From Hominifimenecus microfluidus (GTDB lineage: Bacteria; Bacillota; Clostridia; Lachnospirales; Lachnospiraceae), in contig JAJEQR010000014.1 in assembly GCA_020687485.1 (NCBI GenBank), forward strand, positions 28,152-71,541: a stretch of DNA of 43,390 bases, read 5' to 3'. Shown here one piece after another: positions 7,487 through 15,014 of this stretch. Below the pieces are notes generated by a model that did not search any database, had not been told where the DNA came from, and was given only the letters and a program-made list of their open reading frames with translations. Position numbers and translations under genes: made by a program. Numbering within the stretch: position 1 is the first letter of the stretch; each line of letters opens with the position of its first letter.

Positions 7487-7540
7487 GCAGCATATCCGCG
7501 ATACCGGAATTATGTTATAGCTTCCATCGCATCAAAATCA

Positions 7541-7584
7541 TGCAGTCTGTTCGGTTTTATCCACCGGGCAGGCCGCATTTTTTA
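7541..7584 (+). terminator. Rho-independent terminator of mscL
   Basis: A 14-bp stem (7541-7554 with 7564-7577) with three G-U pairs and one mismatch is followed by six T residues. Confidence 0.75.
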
Positions 7585-7844
7585 TTTCTATCCACTATTC
7601 TGTTCCCTTTGTGTCGATGTCACTTCTCATAGGTTCACCACCCATTTCATATGTTTTCCGTGTGATTATGTCAAAATGCTGTTAAGGTTAAAAGTGCATG
7701 GCACTCACCGCCTTTACTTTGTATGTTTATTTTTCTTAGTCCAAGGATATCACATGTGTATTACACTTGTCTACCTGTTGCTTACTTTTTTAGTATATAC
7801 TTTGTGCCTTATCTGCTGCTTCGTATTCTACTCATCAAAATACA
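7585..7844. other. Intergenic stretch without a recognisable feature
   Basis: This T-rich sequence lies between the mscL terminator and the terminator of the convergent lipoprotein gene. I see no credible gene, RNA or repeat in it; the short open frames lack ribosome binding sites. Confidence 0.6.
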
Positions 7845-7883
7845 TATGGCCCACCGGTTCCTTCTGAAACCAAATGGGCCATA
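7845..7883 (-). terminator. Hairpin terminating the lipoprotein operon
   Basis: TATGGCCCA and TGGGCCATA form a perfect 9-bp outer stem (7845-7853 with 7875-7883), extended inside by a GGTTTC/GGAACC pairing. On the minus strand it follows the stop at 7922; the T-run after it is short. Confidence 0.55.
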
Positions 7884-7921
7884 CATCTTAATCACTTTAC
7901 CTGCAATGATTCCGTTACTCG

Positions 7922-8479
7922 TTATGATACCAGATCCATGATATTGCCGTCATCAATCAGTTTAATATCACTGAGCAACTCTGGCTTATCAACATTGTAC
8001 TCGACCTTCCAACGGGTTGCACATTCCTTTGCTTCTCCATTCGCATCCGTCACCTGAAGCTTTACATCGAAATACTGAACTTCCTTGTCCGGTTTTTCCG
8101 GTTTCATTTCCGAGACAGAGATGGTCGCCGAGTGGCTTTCGGCAATCGAGTGAAAATAGAGTCGACAGTTGGAGTAGCCGATGAAATGCTGCAAATCCTT
8201 TTCACTGAAGCAGTCGCCCAGCTCAGCCTGCCAGCGAAGATACTCGGATTCCTGCTCCGCTGCGACAGACTCCTGATCCGGTGCAATCGTTTCATCCAGC
8301 GCGAAATACTGTCCATTAATCGGTGCTAATTTCTCATTCGGGCATTCCAGCATAGCGGATAAAACCTTTTCTGCTGATTTCGTACCTTTATCGCTGCTTC
8401 CGCCACAGGAAACCAAACAGCCAAGACACGCAATAAGCATAAACAGAATACTCCATCTTCTAATTTCCTCCCTAAACAT
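7922..8479 (-). CDS. Putative lipoprotein of unknown function
   Basis: 185 residues. The ATG at 8479 follows GGAGGGGG. Residues 8-25 form a hydrophobic signal ending in the lipobox LVSC, so Cys25 should be lipidated and the mature protein anchored outside the membrane. The mature part is hydrophilic and acidic, with an AEKVLSAMLECPNEKL segment (about residues 35-50) and a predicted beta-rich C-terminal half. No domain is recognised; clostridial lipoproteins with similar layout exist without known function. It lies 57 bases after the secreted Cys protein on the same strand, probably in one transcript. Confidence 0.7.
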   Translation of the reverse strand: MFREEIRRWSILFMLIACLGCLVSCGGSSDKGTKSAEKVLSAMLECPNEKLAPINGQYFALDETIAPDQESVAAEQESEYLRWQAELGDCFSEKDLQHFIGYSNCRLYFHSIAESHSATISVSEMKPEKPDKEVQYFDVKLQVTDANGEAKECATRWKVEYNVDKPELLSDIKLIDDGNIMDLVS

Positions 8480-8536
8480 ATGCCCCCTCCAGTCTGCGAG
8501 AATTTCGCACTTATTTTTATTCGCTTCTAATAAAAT

Positions 8537-8959
8537 TTATTCCCAAACAAACGACTTGCCAACAGCATTGGTATGGCTACTGTTATAAGAAATGGAGTTT
8601 ACTTCGATAGTAAATCCATCACCAACATATCCCCAGGCATCCCTTGTCGTATATTTTCCCATTCCCTGAGAAGGATATAAGAAAAGATTATACTGGGTGA
8701 CAATCAGCATATTACAGTATCTGCACTGACCACCCATTCCATCAAGGACCTCACCGGTGTTGACATTGATAGCTCGGCAGCTCCCCCGCGACTTCATATG
8801 GTGCTTACCGTCAGAAGAATCCGGACACCCAGCAACCGCCCTGGTTTCAGAAAGCGTATCTGCATCAGATCTTGCCGCATAAATATTTGATGCAGAGGTA
8901 AACATCGTAAATACCATCACAAGAAGCATAAGCTTCGATAACAGACGCTTCATTTCCAT
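8537..8959 (-). CDS. Small secreted protein with a Cys/His cluster
   Basis: 140 residues. A signal peptide covers about residues 1-29 (hydrophobic core 9-20, probable cleavage after NIYAA). The mature protein has four cysteines, C45, C61, C79 and C82 (CRYC), with His53 and His54 between them. This spacing could bind zinc or form disulphides. The ribosome binding site is weak: no good AGGAGG precedes the ATG at 8959 or the alternative ATG at 8953. It is first in a two-gene unit with the lipoprotein and is divergent from the PadR gene. No known family is recognised. Confidence 0.6.
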   Translation of the reverse strand: MEMKRLLSKLMLLVMVFTMFTSASNIYAARSDADTLSETRAVAGCPDSSDGKHHMKSRGSCRAINVNTGEVLDGMGGQCRYCNMLIVTQYNLFLYPSQGMGKYTTRDAWGYVGDGFTIEVNSISYNSSHTNAVGKSFVWE

Positions 8960-9112
8960 ATTTCAAAACCAACGTTCTAACTACAAACATAAACCGTAAG
9001 ATTTTTACATGTTTTTAATACTTATCCTGACTCTTACAGTATATGTTATACAAACACATAGTACTTTGGACTCACCCCTCTCTAAATTAGTACATCTTTT
9101 TTTCTAACTCAA

Positions 9113-9143
9113 AGATATCATATTCTCATTATTTTGTCAATAC
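9113..9143 (-). promoter_or_regulatory. Candidate promoter for the secreted-protein/lipoprotein unit
   Basis: On the minus strand, TTGACA is followed 17 bases on by TATCTT, within the AT-rich divergent region 8960-9212. The -35 box is perfect and the -10 box only fair. Confidence 0.4.
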
Positions 9144-9163
9144 ATTACTTTTTTTTTAAAGTA

Positions 9164-9192
9164 TTTACATTCAGCCTTATTTATGCTTTAAT
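9164..9192 (+). promoter_or_regulatory. Candidate promoter of the PadR operon
   Basis: TTTACA (9164-9169), a 17-base spacer and TTTAAT (9187-9192) lie about 33 bases before the PadR start. An autoregulatory PadR site could overlap, but no clear dyad is seen. Confidence 0.5.
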
Positions 9193-9224
9193 AAGCTATA
9201 TAAACAATAGAAATGAGGTCTATA

Positions 9225-9554
9225 ATGGCAAATAAAGAATTATTCGCCCGTGGCGCTACAGAACTTCTGGTTTTATCAGTTTTATACAGGCAAGATATGT
9301 ATACATATCAAATAAAACAGGAAATAAAAGAGCAAAGCAATGACTTATTCAATTTGTCAGAAAGTATTCTCTATTCTATATTATACAAATATGCAAAGGA
9401 GGGGTACGTTAGCGAATGGACACAAGAAGTAAAACGCCGAATCCGCGTCTACTACCACCTAGAAGAACGCGGTAAAGAATATTACCTACATTGCCTAGAG
9501 GAATACAAAAAAACATCGTACTGTTTAAATAGGCTTTTATGTGATGAGGAGTAA
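9225..9554 (+). CDS. PadR-family transcriptional regulator
   Basis: 109 residues from the ATG at 9225, preceded by the GAGG site; an in-frame ATG at 9213 would overlap that site. The winged helix is typical of PadR: the start ELFARGATELLVLSVLYRQD, the recognition region LSESILYSILYKYAKEGYV (about residues 45-65) and a wing followed by YYHLEERGKEYY. PadR proteins of this subgroup usually repress a neighbouring operon. The gene is followed after five bases by a HAAS/DUF1700-like membrane protein, a very common pairing. The local sequence is clearly AT-rich compared with the flanking housekeeping genes. Confidence 0.92.
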   Translation: MANKELFARGATELLVLSVLYRQDMYTYQIKQEIKEQSNDLFNLSESILYSILYKYAKEGYVSEWTQEVKRRIRVYYHLEERGKEYYLHCLEEYKKTSYCLNRLLCDEE

Positions 9555-9559
9555 CCATT

Positions 9560-9931
9560 ATGAACGCAAAGAAAACTTATCTGTCACGTTACAGACATTC
9601 ATTACCGGTCTTTTTCCCAAACAAACGCCGTCTTCTCAAACATATGGATCAATATTTGGAAGACTATCTGGAAGCACATTCAAATGCCTCTATCGAAGAT
9701 ATTTTGACAGAACTTGGAACACCTGAAGATGCGGCAAAATTGTATTTGGAAGATAATTTTCACGACTATATTTCCTATACAAAGAAGCAACATATGTTAG
9801 TAATTATTATGATTGTTGTCGTATTTCTTTTTATGATCTATGGAACTTATAATTATATTCAAAATCACTGGATAGCAACTATCGTTTACGAAACCGCTGT
9901 AGAAGGAACTTATCCGCCCGATGCAGAATAA
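9560..9931 (+). CDS. HAAS/DUF1700-like protein with one transmembrane segment
   Basis: 123 residues with the ribosome binding site GAGGAG at good spacing. The N-terminal 70 residues form a helical domain ending in the ILTELGTPEDAAKLYLEDNF motif, which resembles the HAAS/DUF1700 domain found next to PadR regulators. One transmembrane segment follows (about residues 77-97, rich in Ile, Val and Met), then a short C-terminal tail. In such pairs the membrane protein is thought to sense or titrate something for PadR, but the mechanism is not known. Five bases separate it from PadR, so both are on one transcript. Confidence 0.7.
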   Translation: MNAKKTYLSRYRHSLPVFFPNKRRLLKHMDQYLEDYLEAHSNASIEDILTELGTPEDAAKLYLEDNFHDYISYTKKQHMLVIIMIVVVFLFMIYGTYNYIQNHWIATIVYETAVEGTYPPDAE

Positions 9932-9935
9932 CTCA

Positions 9936-9963
9936 TAAGCCGTCATAGATTTATTCCGGCTTA
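9936..9963 (+). other. Intercistronic hairpin
   Basis: TAAGCCG (9936-9942) and CGGCTTA (9957-9963) form a perfect 7-bp stem between the HAAS-like gene and the secreted-protein gene. There is no T-run, so it may be a processing or stability element. Confidence 0.35.
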
Positions 9964-10000
9964 AGTTCTACATTGAAATTGCACTAAAGGAGGATTTTAC

Positions 10001-10480
10001 ATGAAACGATTCCATGTTTTGCTGCTTGCTTTCGTTCTTCTTATCTTTTCATTTTCACCGCAATCCATCTTTGCATCTTCTAATGCAAAGACAGAAATCA
10101 CTTATAATCCCGATGGTTCCTATGTAATAACTACGCTCAATATTTCCTATACTGCCGCTTACTCTACAAGTAAAACAGCTTCTAAAACAGCTTCTAAAAC
10201 AGCTGTTGCATACTCACCAAATGGATCAAAAATATGCACTTTTACTGTCACTGGAACATTCGAAATCAATAGTGGTTCAAGCGTAAGCTGTACTTCTGTA
10301 AGTTATAGTAAAAACATTTATGACAGTACCTGGAACTTCATTAGCGCTTCCACTTCACGGAATAATAGTTCTTCATCCAAAGCATCTGCATCTGCAAAAG
10401 GCTATTTCAAAAATGCTACCGGTGGAAGCCAGACGTTAACTCCTACTGTATATTGTGACAAAAACGGTAACATTTCTTAG
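10001..10480 (+). CDS. Ser/Thr-rich secreted protein of unknown function
   Basis: 159 residues after a strong AAAGGAGG site. The signal peptide is about residues 1-25 (core LLLAFVLLIFSFS, probable cleavage after SIFA). The mature protein is very rich in Ser, Thr, Ala and Asn, contains a short tandem SKTA repeat at about residues 57-68 (12-bp DNA repeat, three copies) and looks beta-rich, with few charged residues. It has three cysteines. No family is recognised with confidence. As the last gene of the PadR operon it is the probable product that PadR controls. It could be a cell-surface or matrix-like protein, a small adhesin or a signalling peptide precursor; nothing decides between these. 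Confidence 0.65.
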   Translation: MKRFHVLLLAFVLLIFSFSPQSIFASSNAKTEITYNPDGSYVITTLNISYTAAYSTSKTASKTASKTAVAYSPNGSKICTFTVTGTFEINSGSSVSCTSVSYSKNIYDSTWNFISASTSRNNSSSSKASASAKGYFKNATGGSQTLTPTVYCDKNGNIS

Positions 10481-10507
10481 AACGAAACTTTAGATAGTAC
10501 CAAGGAA

Positions 10508-10549
10508 AAATCCCACCGCCGAGAATACACTTTCTCGTCGATGGGATTT
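10508..10549. terminator. Bidirectional terminator hairpin
   Basis: AAATCCCACCGCCGAGAA pairs with TTCTCGTCGATGGGATTT (18 positions, two mismatches) between the convergent secreted-protein gene (plus) and the ctp protease gene (minus). Confidence 0.75.
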
Positions 10550-10574
10550 CGTATTTTATCATTAATTCTGCTGA

Positions 10575-11813
10575 TCAGCGCAGTTCTTCCACCGCTCTGG
10601 CAAGTTGTGCATCTTCGCCGTTTTCATTTTCCGTATCGGAACCCCCGGCGCTTCCGTCTCCTGCCGTATCAGAGCCAAAAGATGTCTGATCCCCATCCGT
10701 TGCCACCTGCTCAACCTCGATATCCGGCGTGATGCCAACGCCGTGGATATCATGCCCCGCGGGCGTGAAGTAATGCGCCGTTGTGATCTTCAGCCCGGAG
10801 CCATCGCTAAGGTTATAGTAGGACTGCACAATGCCCTTACCGAAGGTCGTGGTTCCGATCAGAGTCGCCCGCTCGTGATCCTTCAGTGCGCCGGAGAGGA
10901 CTTCCGCCGCACTGGCGGAGTTTTCATTTACCAGAACGACCATCGGGCCGTCGTAGGAGGCATCGTTCTCTGTGCGGTATTCCGTCTGTGTTCCGTCCTT
11001 CTCCTCGATGTAAAGAACCATCTCATCTTTGGGAAGGAAGATATCCGCGATATCCACCACACTGGTCAGAAGGCCGCCGGGATTGTCCCGGAGATCCAGC
11101 ACCAGGGAGGTCATGCCCTGCCCGGTCAGATCCAGGAGCGCGCCGGTCAGCTGCTCCAGCGAAACCTCATCGAAGGAGGTCAGCTGCAGATAACCGATGT
11201 TATCCTCCAGCATCCGGTAGTGAACGGTATCCTTCGATACATCGCGGCGCTCGACCTGCACGGTAAATTCGGTCGTGCCTCTGCGGATCGTAAGCTCCAC
11301 ATAAGTACCCTCTGCGCCTTTGATGTAGCTGGTGATCGTCTCAAGCTCCATGTTTTCCACATCGATCCCGGAGACTCCAACAATCAGATCCTCCGCCTCC
11401 AATCCGGATTCCTTCGCCGGACTGTTGGAATAGACATCTACGATGCGCAGGGAGCCATCTTCCTGCTGCTCGACCTGCACGCCAATCCCATAGTACCCGC
11501 CGTCCAGAGACTGCAGCACCTGCTCCATCTCCTCTTCGGTATAGTAAGCAGAATAGCGGTCGCCGAGGCCGGAGATGTATCCCTTGAGCATCGCCGTGGA
11601 CAGCGTATCCGAATCCGTATCAAAGATAAATTTGTCGTCAATGTATTTGTTAATTTCTTCCAGCTTATCATTCGCCTGTACCACGGCGTATTCCGTATCG
11701 CTGAAAGAACCCTTCTGAGGAAACAGTCCTCCGGTTATAATGCCTGTCACCAGAAGTGCTCCGGCCGCGCCGGTAATCACGCCGCCGAAGAACCCGCTCC
11801 TGCTTCTCCTCAT
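10575..11813 (-). CDS. C-terminal processing peptidase, S41 family, with PDZ domain
   Basis: 412 residues. The N-terminal transmembrane anchor is at about residues 8-30, and a PDZ domain at about 97-180 contains YYGIGVQV. The S41 catalytic domain has Ser301 (NENSASAAE) and Lys326 (TTFGKG), separated by 25 residues as expected for the Ser-Lys dyad. The C-terminal tail is Gly/Asp/Ser-rich and probably disordered. It acts outside the membrane, cutting substrate proteins near their C-terminus, and may serve envelope quality control or activation of cell-wall enzymes. The ATG follows GGAGGAC. It is the last gene of a run with the CvfB-like gene upstream (105-base gap). Confidence 0.95.
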   Translation of the reverse strand: MRRSRSGFFGGVITGAAGALLVTGIITGGLFPQKGSFSDTEYAVVQANDKLEEINKYIDDKFIFDTDSDTLSTAMLKGYISGLGDRYSAYYTEEEMEQVLQSLDGGYYGIGVQVEQQEDGSLRIVDVYSNSPAKESGLEAEDLIVGVSGIDVENMELETITSYIKGAEGTYVELTIRRGTTEFTVQVERRDVSKDTVHYRMLEDNIGYLQLTSFDEVSLEQLTGALLDLTGQGMTSLVLDLRDNPGGLLTSVVDIADIFLPKDEMVLYIEEKDGTQTEYRTENDASYDGPMVVLVNENSASAAEVLSGALKDHERATLIGTTTFGKGIVQSYYNLSDGSGLKITTAHYFTPAGHDIHGVGITPDIEVEQVATDGDQTSFGSDTAGDGSAGGSDTENENGEDAQLARAVEELR

Positions 11814-11917
11814 AATCGTCCTCCGTGTACATTCCTTCCATTTAAATTCTTCAAAGCTCTGCTTTTCAATCGCTGTCTTTTGATCGCTGCTCCTCTGCTT
11901 TCTTTTACTGCTTTCTT

Positions 11918-12751
11918 TTACTTCTTTCTTACGATCGACTGATCCCAGAGTTCGATACGTCCCTGCTTTAATAAATGCCCGACCGCGCGCTTAAATGCGT
12001 TCTTGCTGAGGGAAAGTTCTCTCTTGATGATTGCAGGGTCGGTCTTATCCGTAAAGGGAAGCTCGCCGTCGTACTCCAGAATGGCCTGCCATACTTTCTC
12101 CGCATCCTCATTCATCTGTGCGTGAGCCTTTCTGCGGGCGCTTAAATCCAGCTTGCCGTCGTTTCTGATCTTCAGGACACGGGCGGTGACTTCATCGCCA
12201 GGCCGGTAAGTCTCATAGACTTCCTGTGCCGGAATCATGCCGTAATAGCGGCGGTCTACCGCGATGAATACGCCGAGCTCCGGCTTGACTTCATATACCA
12301 TGCCGGTCACACGGTCGTTCTTCTCATAGGGTGCATGGCTCTGTAAGTGACGGTAAATGTGCATCGTCGCGCAGAGACGGTTACTCTTATCAATGTAGAG
12401 GAGCACCGGAACCTGCATACCGGGGCGGAGCTTGCCTTTTTGCTCCTTGAAGGGGAGGAACAGCTCCTTCACCAGTCCCCAGTCCAGGAAAGCGCCGATG
12501 TCCGTGACCTGAGAGACCGGAAGGCACGCCACTTCTCCGACTTCAAAGGGTACCGGAAGTGTTGTCGCGATCCAGCGATCCTCTGAATCCTTATAGACAA
12601 ATACTTCCAGCTCACTGCCGGCTTCGATGCCCTCCGGCAGCTCCTTCTTCGGGAGAAGGATTCCTGCGTCCGCCTCGTCCTCGCCAACATACGCGCCGAT
12701 CTCCTTCATGCGCAGAACCTTCAGTGTCTGTTTCTTACCTAATTCCAACAT
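11918..12751 (-). CDS. cvfB: CvfB-like S1 RNA-binding protein
   Basis: 277 residues, normal for the CvfB/YitL family. It has an N-terminal OB-like domain (about residues 1-65), S1 domains at about 70-130 (CLPVSQVTDIGAFLDWGL) and 145-210 (VYEVKPELGVFIAVDRRYYG), and a C-terminal winged helix (about 220-275, with LSLSKNAFKRAVGHLLKQGR). CvfB in Staphylococcus aureus binds RNA and affects expression of virulence genes; in other Firmicutes the role is open. The start ATG follows GGAGGTAAC. The gene is complete. Confidence 0.9.
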   Translation of the reverse strand: MLELGKKQTLKVLRMKEIGAYVGEDEADAGILLPKKELPEGIEAGSELEVFVYKDSEDRWIATTLPVPFEVGEVACLPVSQVTDIGAFLDWGLVKELFLPFKEQKGKLRPGMQVPVLLYIDKSNRLCATMHIYRHLQSHAPYEKNDRVTGMVYEVKPELGVFIAVDRRYYGMIPAQEVYETYRPGDEVTARVLKIRNDGKLDLSARRKAHAQMNEDAEKVWQAILEYDGELPFTDKTDPAIIKRELSLSKNAFKRAVGHLLKQGRIELWDQSIVRKK

Positions 12752-12881
12752 ATGGTTACCTCCGTTCTCTTATGGATTCCCGGATTCTGTCCGGGATATT
12801 TTCTTCTGTTTTCTCTGCCCGTCCGCATAACTGTGCTCCGGGCAGTTCATTCTTTTATTACTGTTGTATATTTTGTGCTTC

Positions 12882-13598
12882 TTATTGTACCTTCAGCGTT
12901 ACATAGGGCTGCCCGTCCGCGTCGCACAGCGCCAGAACTGTCCACGCGCCATCTCCGTCCGTGACGGTTCCGCGACGGGGATAAATGGTATCGCCCAGAT
13001 GTGCCGCCGTCCGGTATTCCACACGCAGCTCACGGATCGCATCATCCGCCGGAAGAAATTCCTCTGCCATGCGGACATACTGACCGTTGTTGACATGGCC
13101 GTTCGTATCGAGGTGAACCCGCTGCACCGGGAAAGGCGCCAGCGCTTCCATCTGTTCCGGCAGAACCAGCTTGCGCTCCTCCGTATAATTCATATCCAGA
13201 CGTTCCTCCGTGCCGTAAGCGTCCTTCTCGCACTGGGGAACACGCACCGGACGCGCCCGTTCGGTGTCGAAATAGAACCAAAGAGAATTTGCCTTCGCGA
13301 GATACCGGCCGGAAGCATCCAGCATGGCAAAGTTTCTCTTGCCGTAGAAGCGATCGAACTCATACGGAATCGTGATGACCTTCACTTCCTCACACAACTC
13401 CGGATAGCGGCTGACCTGAATCTGCCAGAAGTTCATCAGCCATGCACCGTGCTGCTCCTTCAGGTGCTGCACGCCGACGCCGAGATCCTCGGACTGAAAG
13501 GTACTGCAGTCCTGGAAATAATTCACCAGCGTCGAAAGCATCAGCTTCCCATCCACGCCGACTTCGCTGTAGCGGATACGCGCCTTCATTTCGTACAT
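12882..13598 (-). CDS. Acyl-ACP thioesterase
   Basis: 238 residues from the ATG at 13598, chosen because AAGGAG lies nine bases upstream; a GTG six codons earlier would place that site inside the gene. Two hot-dog folds are expected, as in the Fat/acyl-ACP thioesterase family. The N-terminal one begins MYEMKARIRYSEVGVDGKLM. The second has the signature DTNGHVNNGQY at residues 164-174 with Asn166, His168 and Asn170. It releases fatty acids from acyl carrier protein and so adjusts membrane or medium-chain fatty acid supply. It lies upstream of the cvfB-like gene with a 130-base gap. Confidence 0.93.
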   Translation of the reverse strand: MYEMKARIRYSEVGVDGKLMLSTLVNYFQDCSTFQSEDLGVGVQHLKEQHGAWLMNFWQIQVSRYPELCEEVKVITIPYEFDRFYGKRNFAMLDASGRYLAKANSLWFYFDTERARPVRVPQCEKDAYGTEERLDMNYTEERKLVLPEQMEALAPFPVQRVHLDTNGHVNNGQYVRMAEEFLPADDAIRELRVEYRTAAHLGDTIYPRRGTVTDGDGAWTVLALCDADGQPYVTLKVQ

Positions 13599-13623
13599 AA
13601 CATTTTTCTCCTTCACAGGATAT

Positions 13624-13655
13624 AAGAAAACCCTTGTAAGAGACTTACAAGGGTT
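13624..13655 (-). terminator. Terminator of tRNA-Gln
   Basis: A perfect 12-bp stem (13629-13640 with 13644-13655), a 3-base loop and the minus-strand tail TTTTCTT directly follow the tRNA. Confidence 0.9.
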
Positions 13656-13659
13656 CTAG

Positions 13660-13732
13660 CTGGGCTACAAGGATTCGAACCTTGAAAATGACGGAGTCAG
13701 AGTCCGTTGCCTTACCATTTGGCGATAGCCCA
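13660..13732 (-). tRNA. tRNA-Gln (anticodon CTG)
   Basis: A 73-base cloverleaf on the minus strand without an encoded CCA end. The acceptor stem is TGGGCTA with TAGCCCA, with discriminator G at 13660. The anticodon stem ACGGA/TCCGT encloses the loop CTCTGAC, with anticodon CTG at 13698-13700. The T arm is CAAGG/CCTTG with loop TTCGAAT. It reads CAG codons. A promoter and terminator flank it, so it is a single-tRNA transcription unit. Confidence 0.97.
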
Positions 13733-13769
13733 TTGCTTTGTTTTTCTGTCGTTCCTCGCGACAAGATAT

Positions 13770-13798
13770 ATACTAACACATGTCTTTATATTTTGCAA
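13770..13798 (-). promoter_or_regulatory. Promoter of tRNA-Gln
   Basis: On the minus strand, TTGCAA (13793-13798), a 17-base spacer and TAGTAT (13770-13775) place the start site about 30 bases upstream of the mature tRNA. Confidence 0.6.
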
Positions 13799-13802
13799 GT
13801 AC

Positions 13803-13862
13803 TTTTTTCAATTTTTTTCAACTTTTTTGAAGTTCTTTTTCAGCTCTTTTTGATCCCTTTTT
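13803..13862 (-). promoter_or_regulatory. Six phased A-tracts upstream of the tRNA-Gln promoter
   Basis: On the minus strand, runs of 5-7 A lie at 13803-13808, 13812-13818, 13823-13828, 13836-13840, 13847-13851 and 13858-13862. Their centres are spaced about 9.5-12.5 bp (mean near 11), in phase with the helix, which predicts curved DNA. They begin five bases upstream of the -35 box, where an UP element would act. Confidence 0.55.
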
Positions 13863-13943
13863 CGCCTGCTCAGAGGCAGGAAAACTCGTCCCCTGTCTCC
13901 GAACAGGCATAGGCATCGCCGCACAAACCGGGATTTACCCGCG

Positions 13944-15002
13944 TCAGCCGACGTATTTCTTCAGGAAAGTATACAGCTTCTCCATTTGCTCCGGCGTTCC
14001 GATGGTGATGCGCAGATAGTTATTAATCCTGGGCTTATCGAAGTAGCGTACGAAGATGCCCTCTGCGCGAAGCGCCTCGAAGAGCTCCTTTGCCGCAACG
14101 GTCTTATGGGACGCAAAGATAAAGTTCGCCATGGGCGGAAGGAAGGTGAAGTCAAGCTCCGTCAGACGTTTCTTCGCCTCTTCTCTTGTGCGGACGATCT
14201 TACCGGTCGTCTCTTTAAAGTAAGCCTCATCGGCAAGAGCTGCTGCGCCGAGTGTCAGCGCCGCTTCGCTCATCGTATAGGAGTTATAGGAGTTCTTCAC
14301 GGCATTCAGCGCCGCGATCAGCGCTTCATTGCCGATGCAGAATCCGATACGCATGCCGGCCATGGAGCGGGATTTGGAGTAGGTCTGCACCACCAACAGG
14401 TTATCGTACTTATCAATCAGAGACAGAGCGGACGTTCCGCCGAAGTCAATATAGGCTTCATCCACGATCACAACGCTGTCCGGATTCGCCTTCACGATAT
14501 CCTCCACGAAGGAAAGCGGCTCATAGATCGAAGTGGGAGCATTCGGATTCGGGAAGATGATGCCGCCGTTCGGCTTCTTATAATCCTCCGCGCGAATCCG
14601 GAAGTTCTCATCCAATGCCGGCGTCTCATACGGGATCTGAAGCATCTCCGCCCATACCTTGTAGAACGCGTAAGTCACATCCGGGAAGAGAACCGGCTGA
14701 TCAGAATTAAAGAAGGTCATGAACGACATGGCGATAACATCGTCCGAGCCGACGCCGACAAAGACCTGCTCCTTTTTTACATGATACGTCTTCGCCAACG
14801 CATCCACCAGAATCGACGCATCCGGGTCCGGATAACGCCGGAACAGATCGGCGTCCATCGTCTTCAGAGCCTCCGCCACGCCGGGAGCCGGCGGATATGG
14901 GTTCTCATTCGTATTCAGTTTTGTTACATCCAGTGTCTTCGGCTGCTCGCCGGGAACGTAAGGATCCACCTTGCGCACATTCTTCTGCCAGGGATACATC
15001 AT
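13944..15002 (-). CDS. hisC: Histidinol-phosphate aminotransferase
   Basis: 352 residues, a class II/fold-type I aminotransferase of normal length. It transfers the amino group from glutamate to imidazole-acetol phosphate in histidine synthesis. Visible motifs are NTNENPYPPAP near residue 30, DEAYIDF at 181-187 (Asp and Tyr contacting pyridoxal phosphate) and the Schiff-base lysine Lys210 in TYSKSRSMAGMRIG. The C-terminal RYFDKPRINNYLRITIG contains the substrate-binding Arg. It starts 12 bases after the glmM stop, so the two are co-transcribed; this pairing is unusual because no other his gene is nearby. It could also act on aromatic amino acids. Confidence 0.93.
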   Translation of the reverse strand: MMYPWQKNVRKVDPYVPGEQPKTLDVTKLNTNENPYPPAPGVAEALKTMDADLFRRYPDPDASILVDALAKTYHVKKEQVFVGVGSDDVIAMSFMTFFNSDQPVLFPDVTYAFYKVWAEMLQIPYETPALDENFRIRAEDYKKPNGGIIFPNPNAPTSIYEPLSFVEDIVKANPDSVVIVDEAYIDFGGTSALSLIDKYDNLLVVQTYSKSRSMAGMRIGFCIGNEALIAALNAVKNSYNSYTMSEAALTLGAAALADEAYFKETTGKIVRTREEAKKRLTELDFTFLPPMANFIFASHKTVAAKELFEALRAEGIFVRYFDKPRINNYLRITIGTPEQMEKLYTFLKKYVG

Positions 15003-15014
15003 AGCTTCCTCCCT

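Noticed and set aside
10605..11942. 445-codon frame antisense to the S41 protease
   Set aside because: Shadow of a gene with a complete Ser-Lys dyad and PDZ domain; no start signal on the plus strand.
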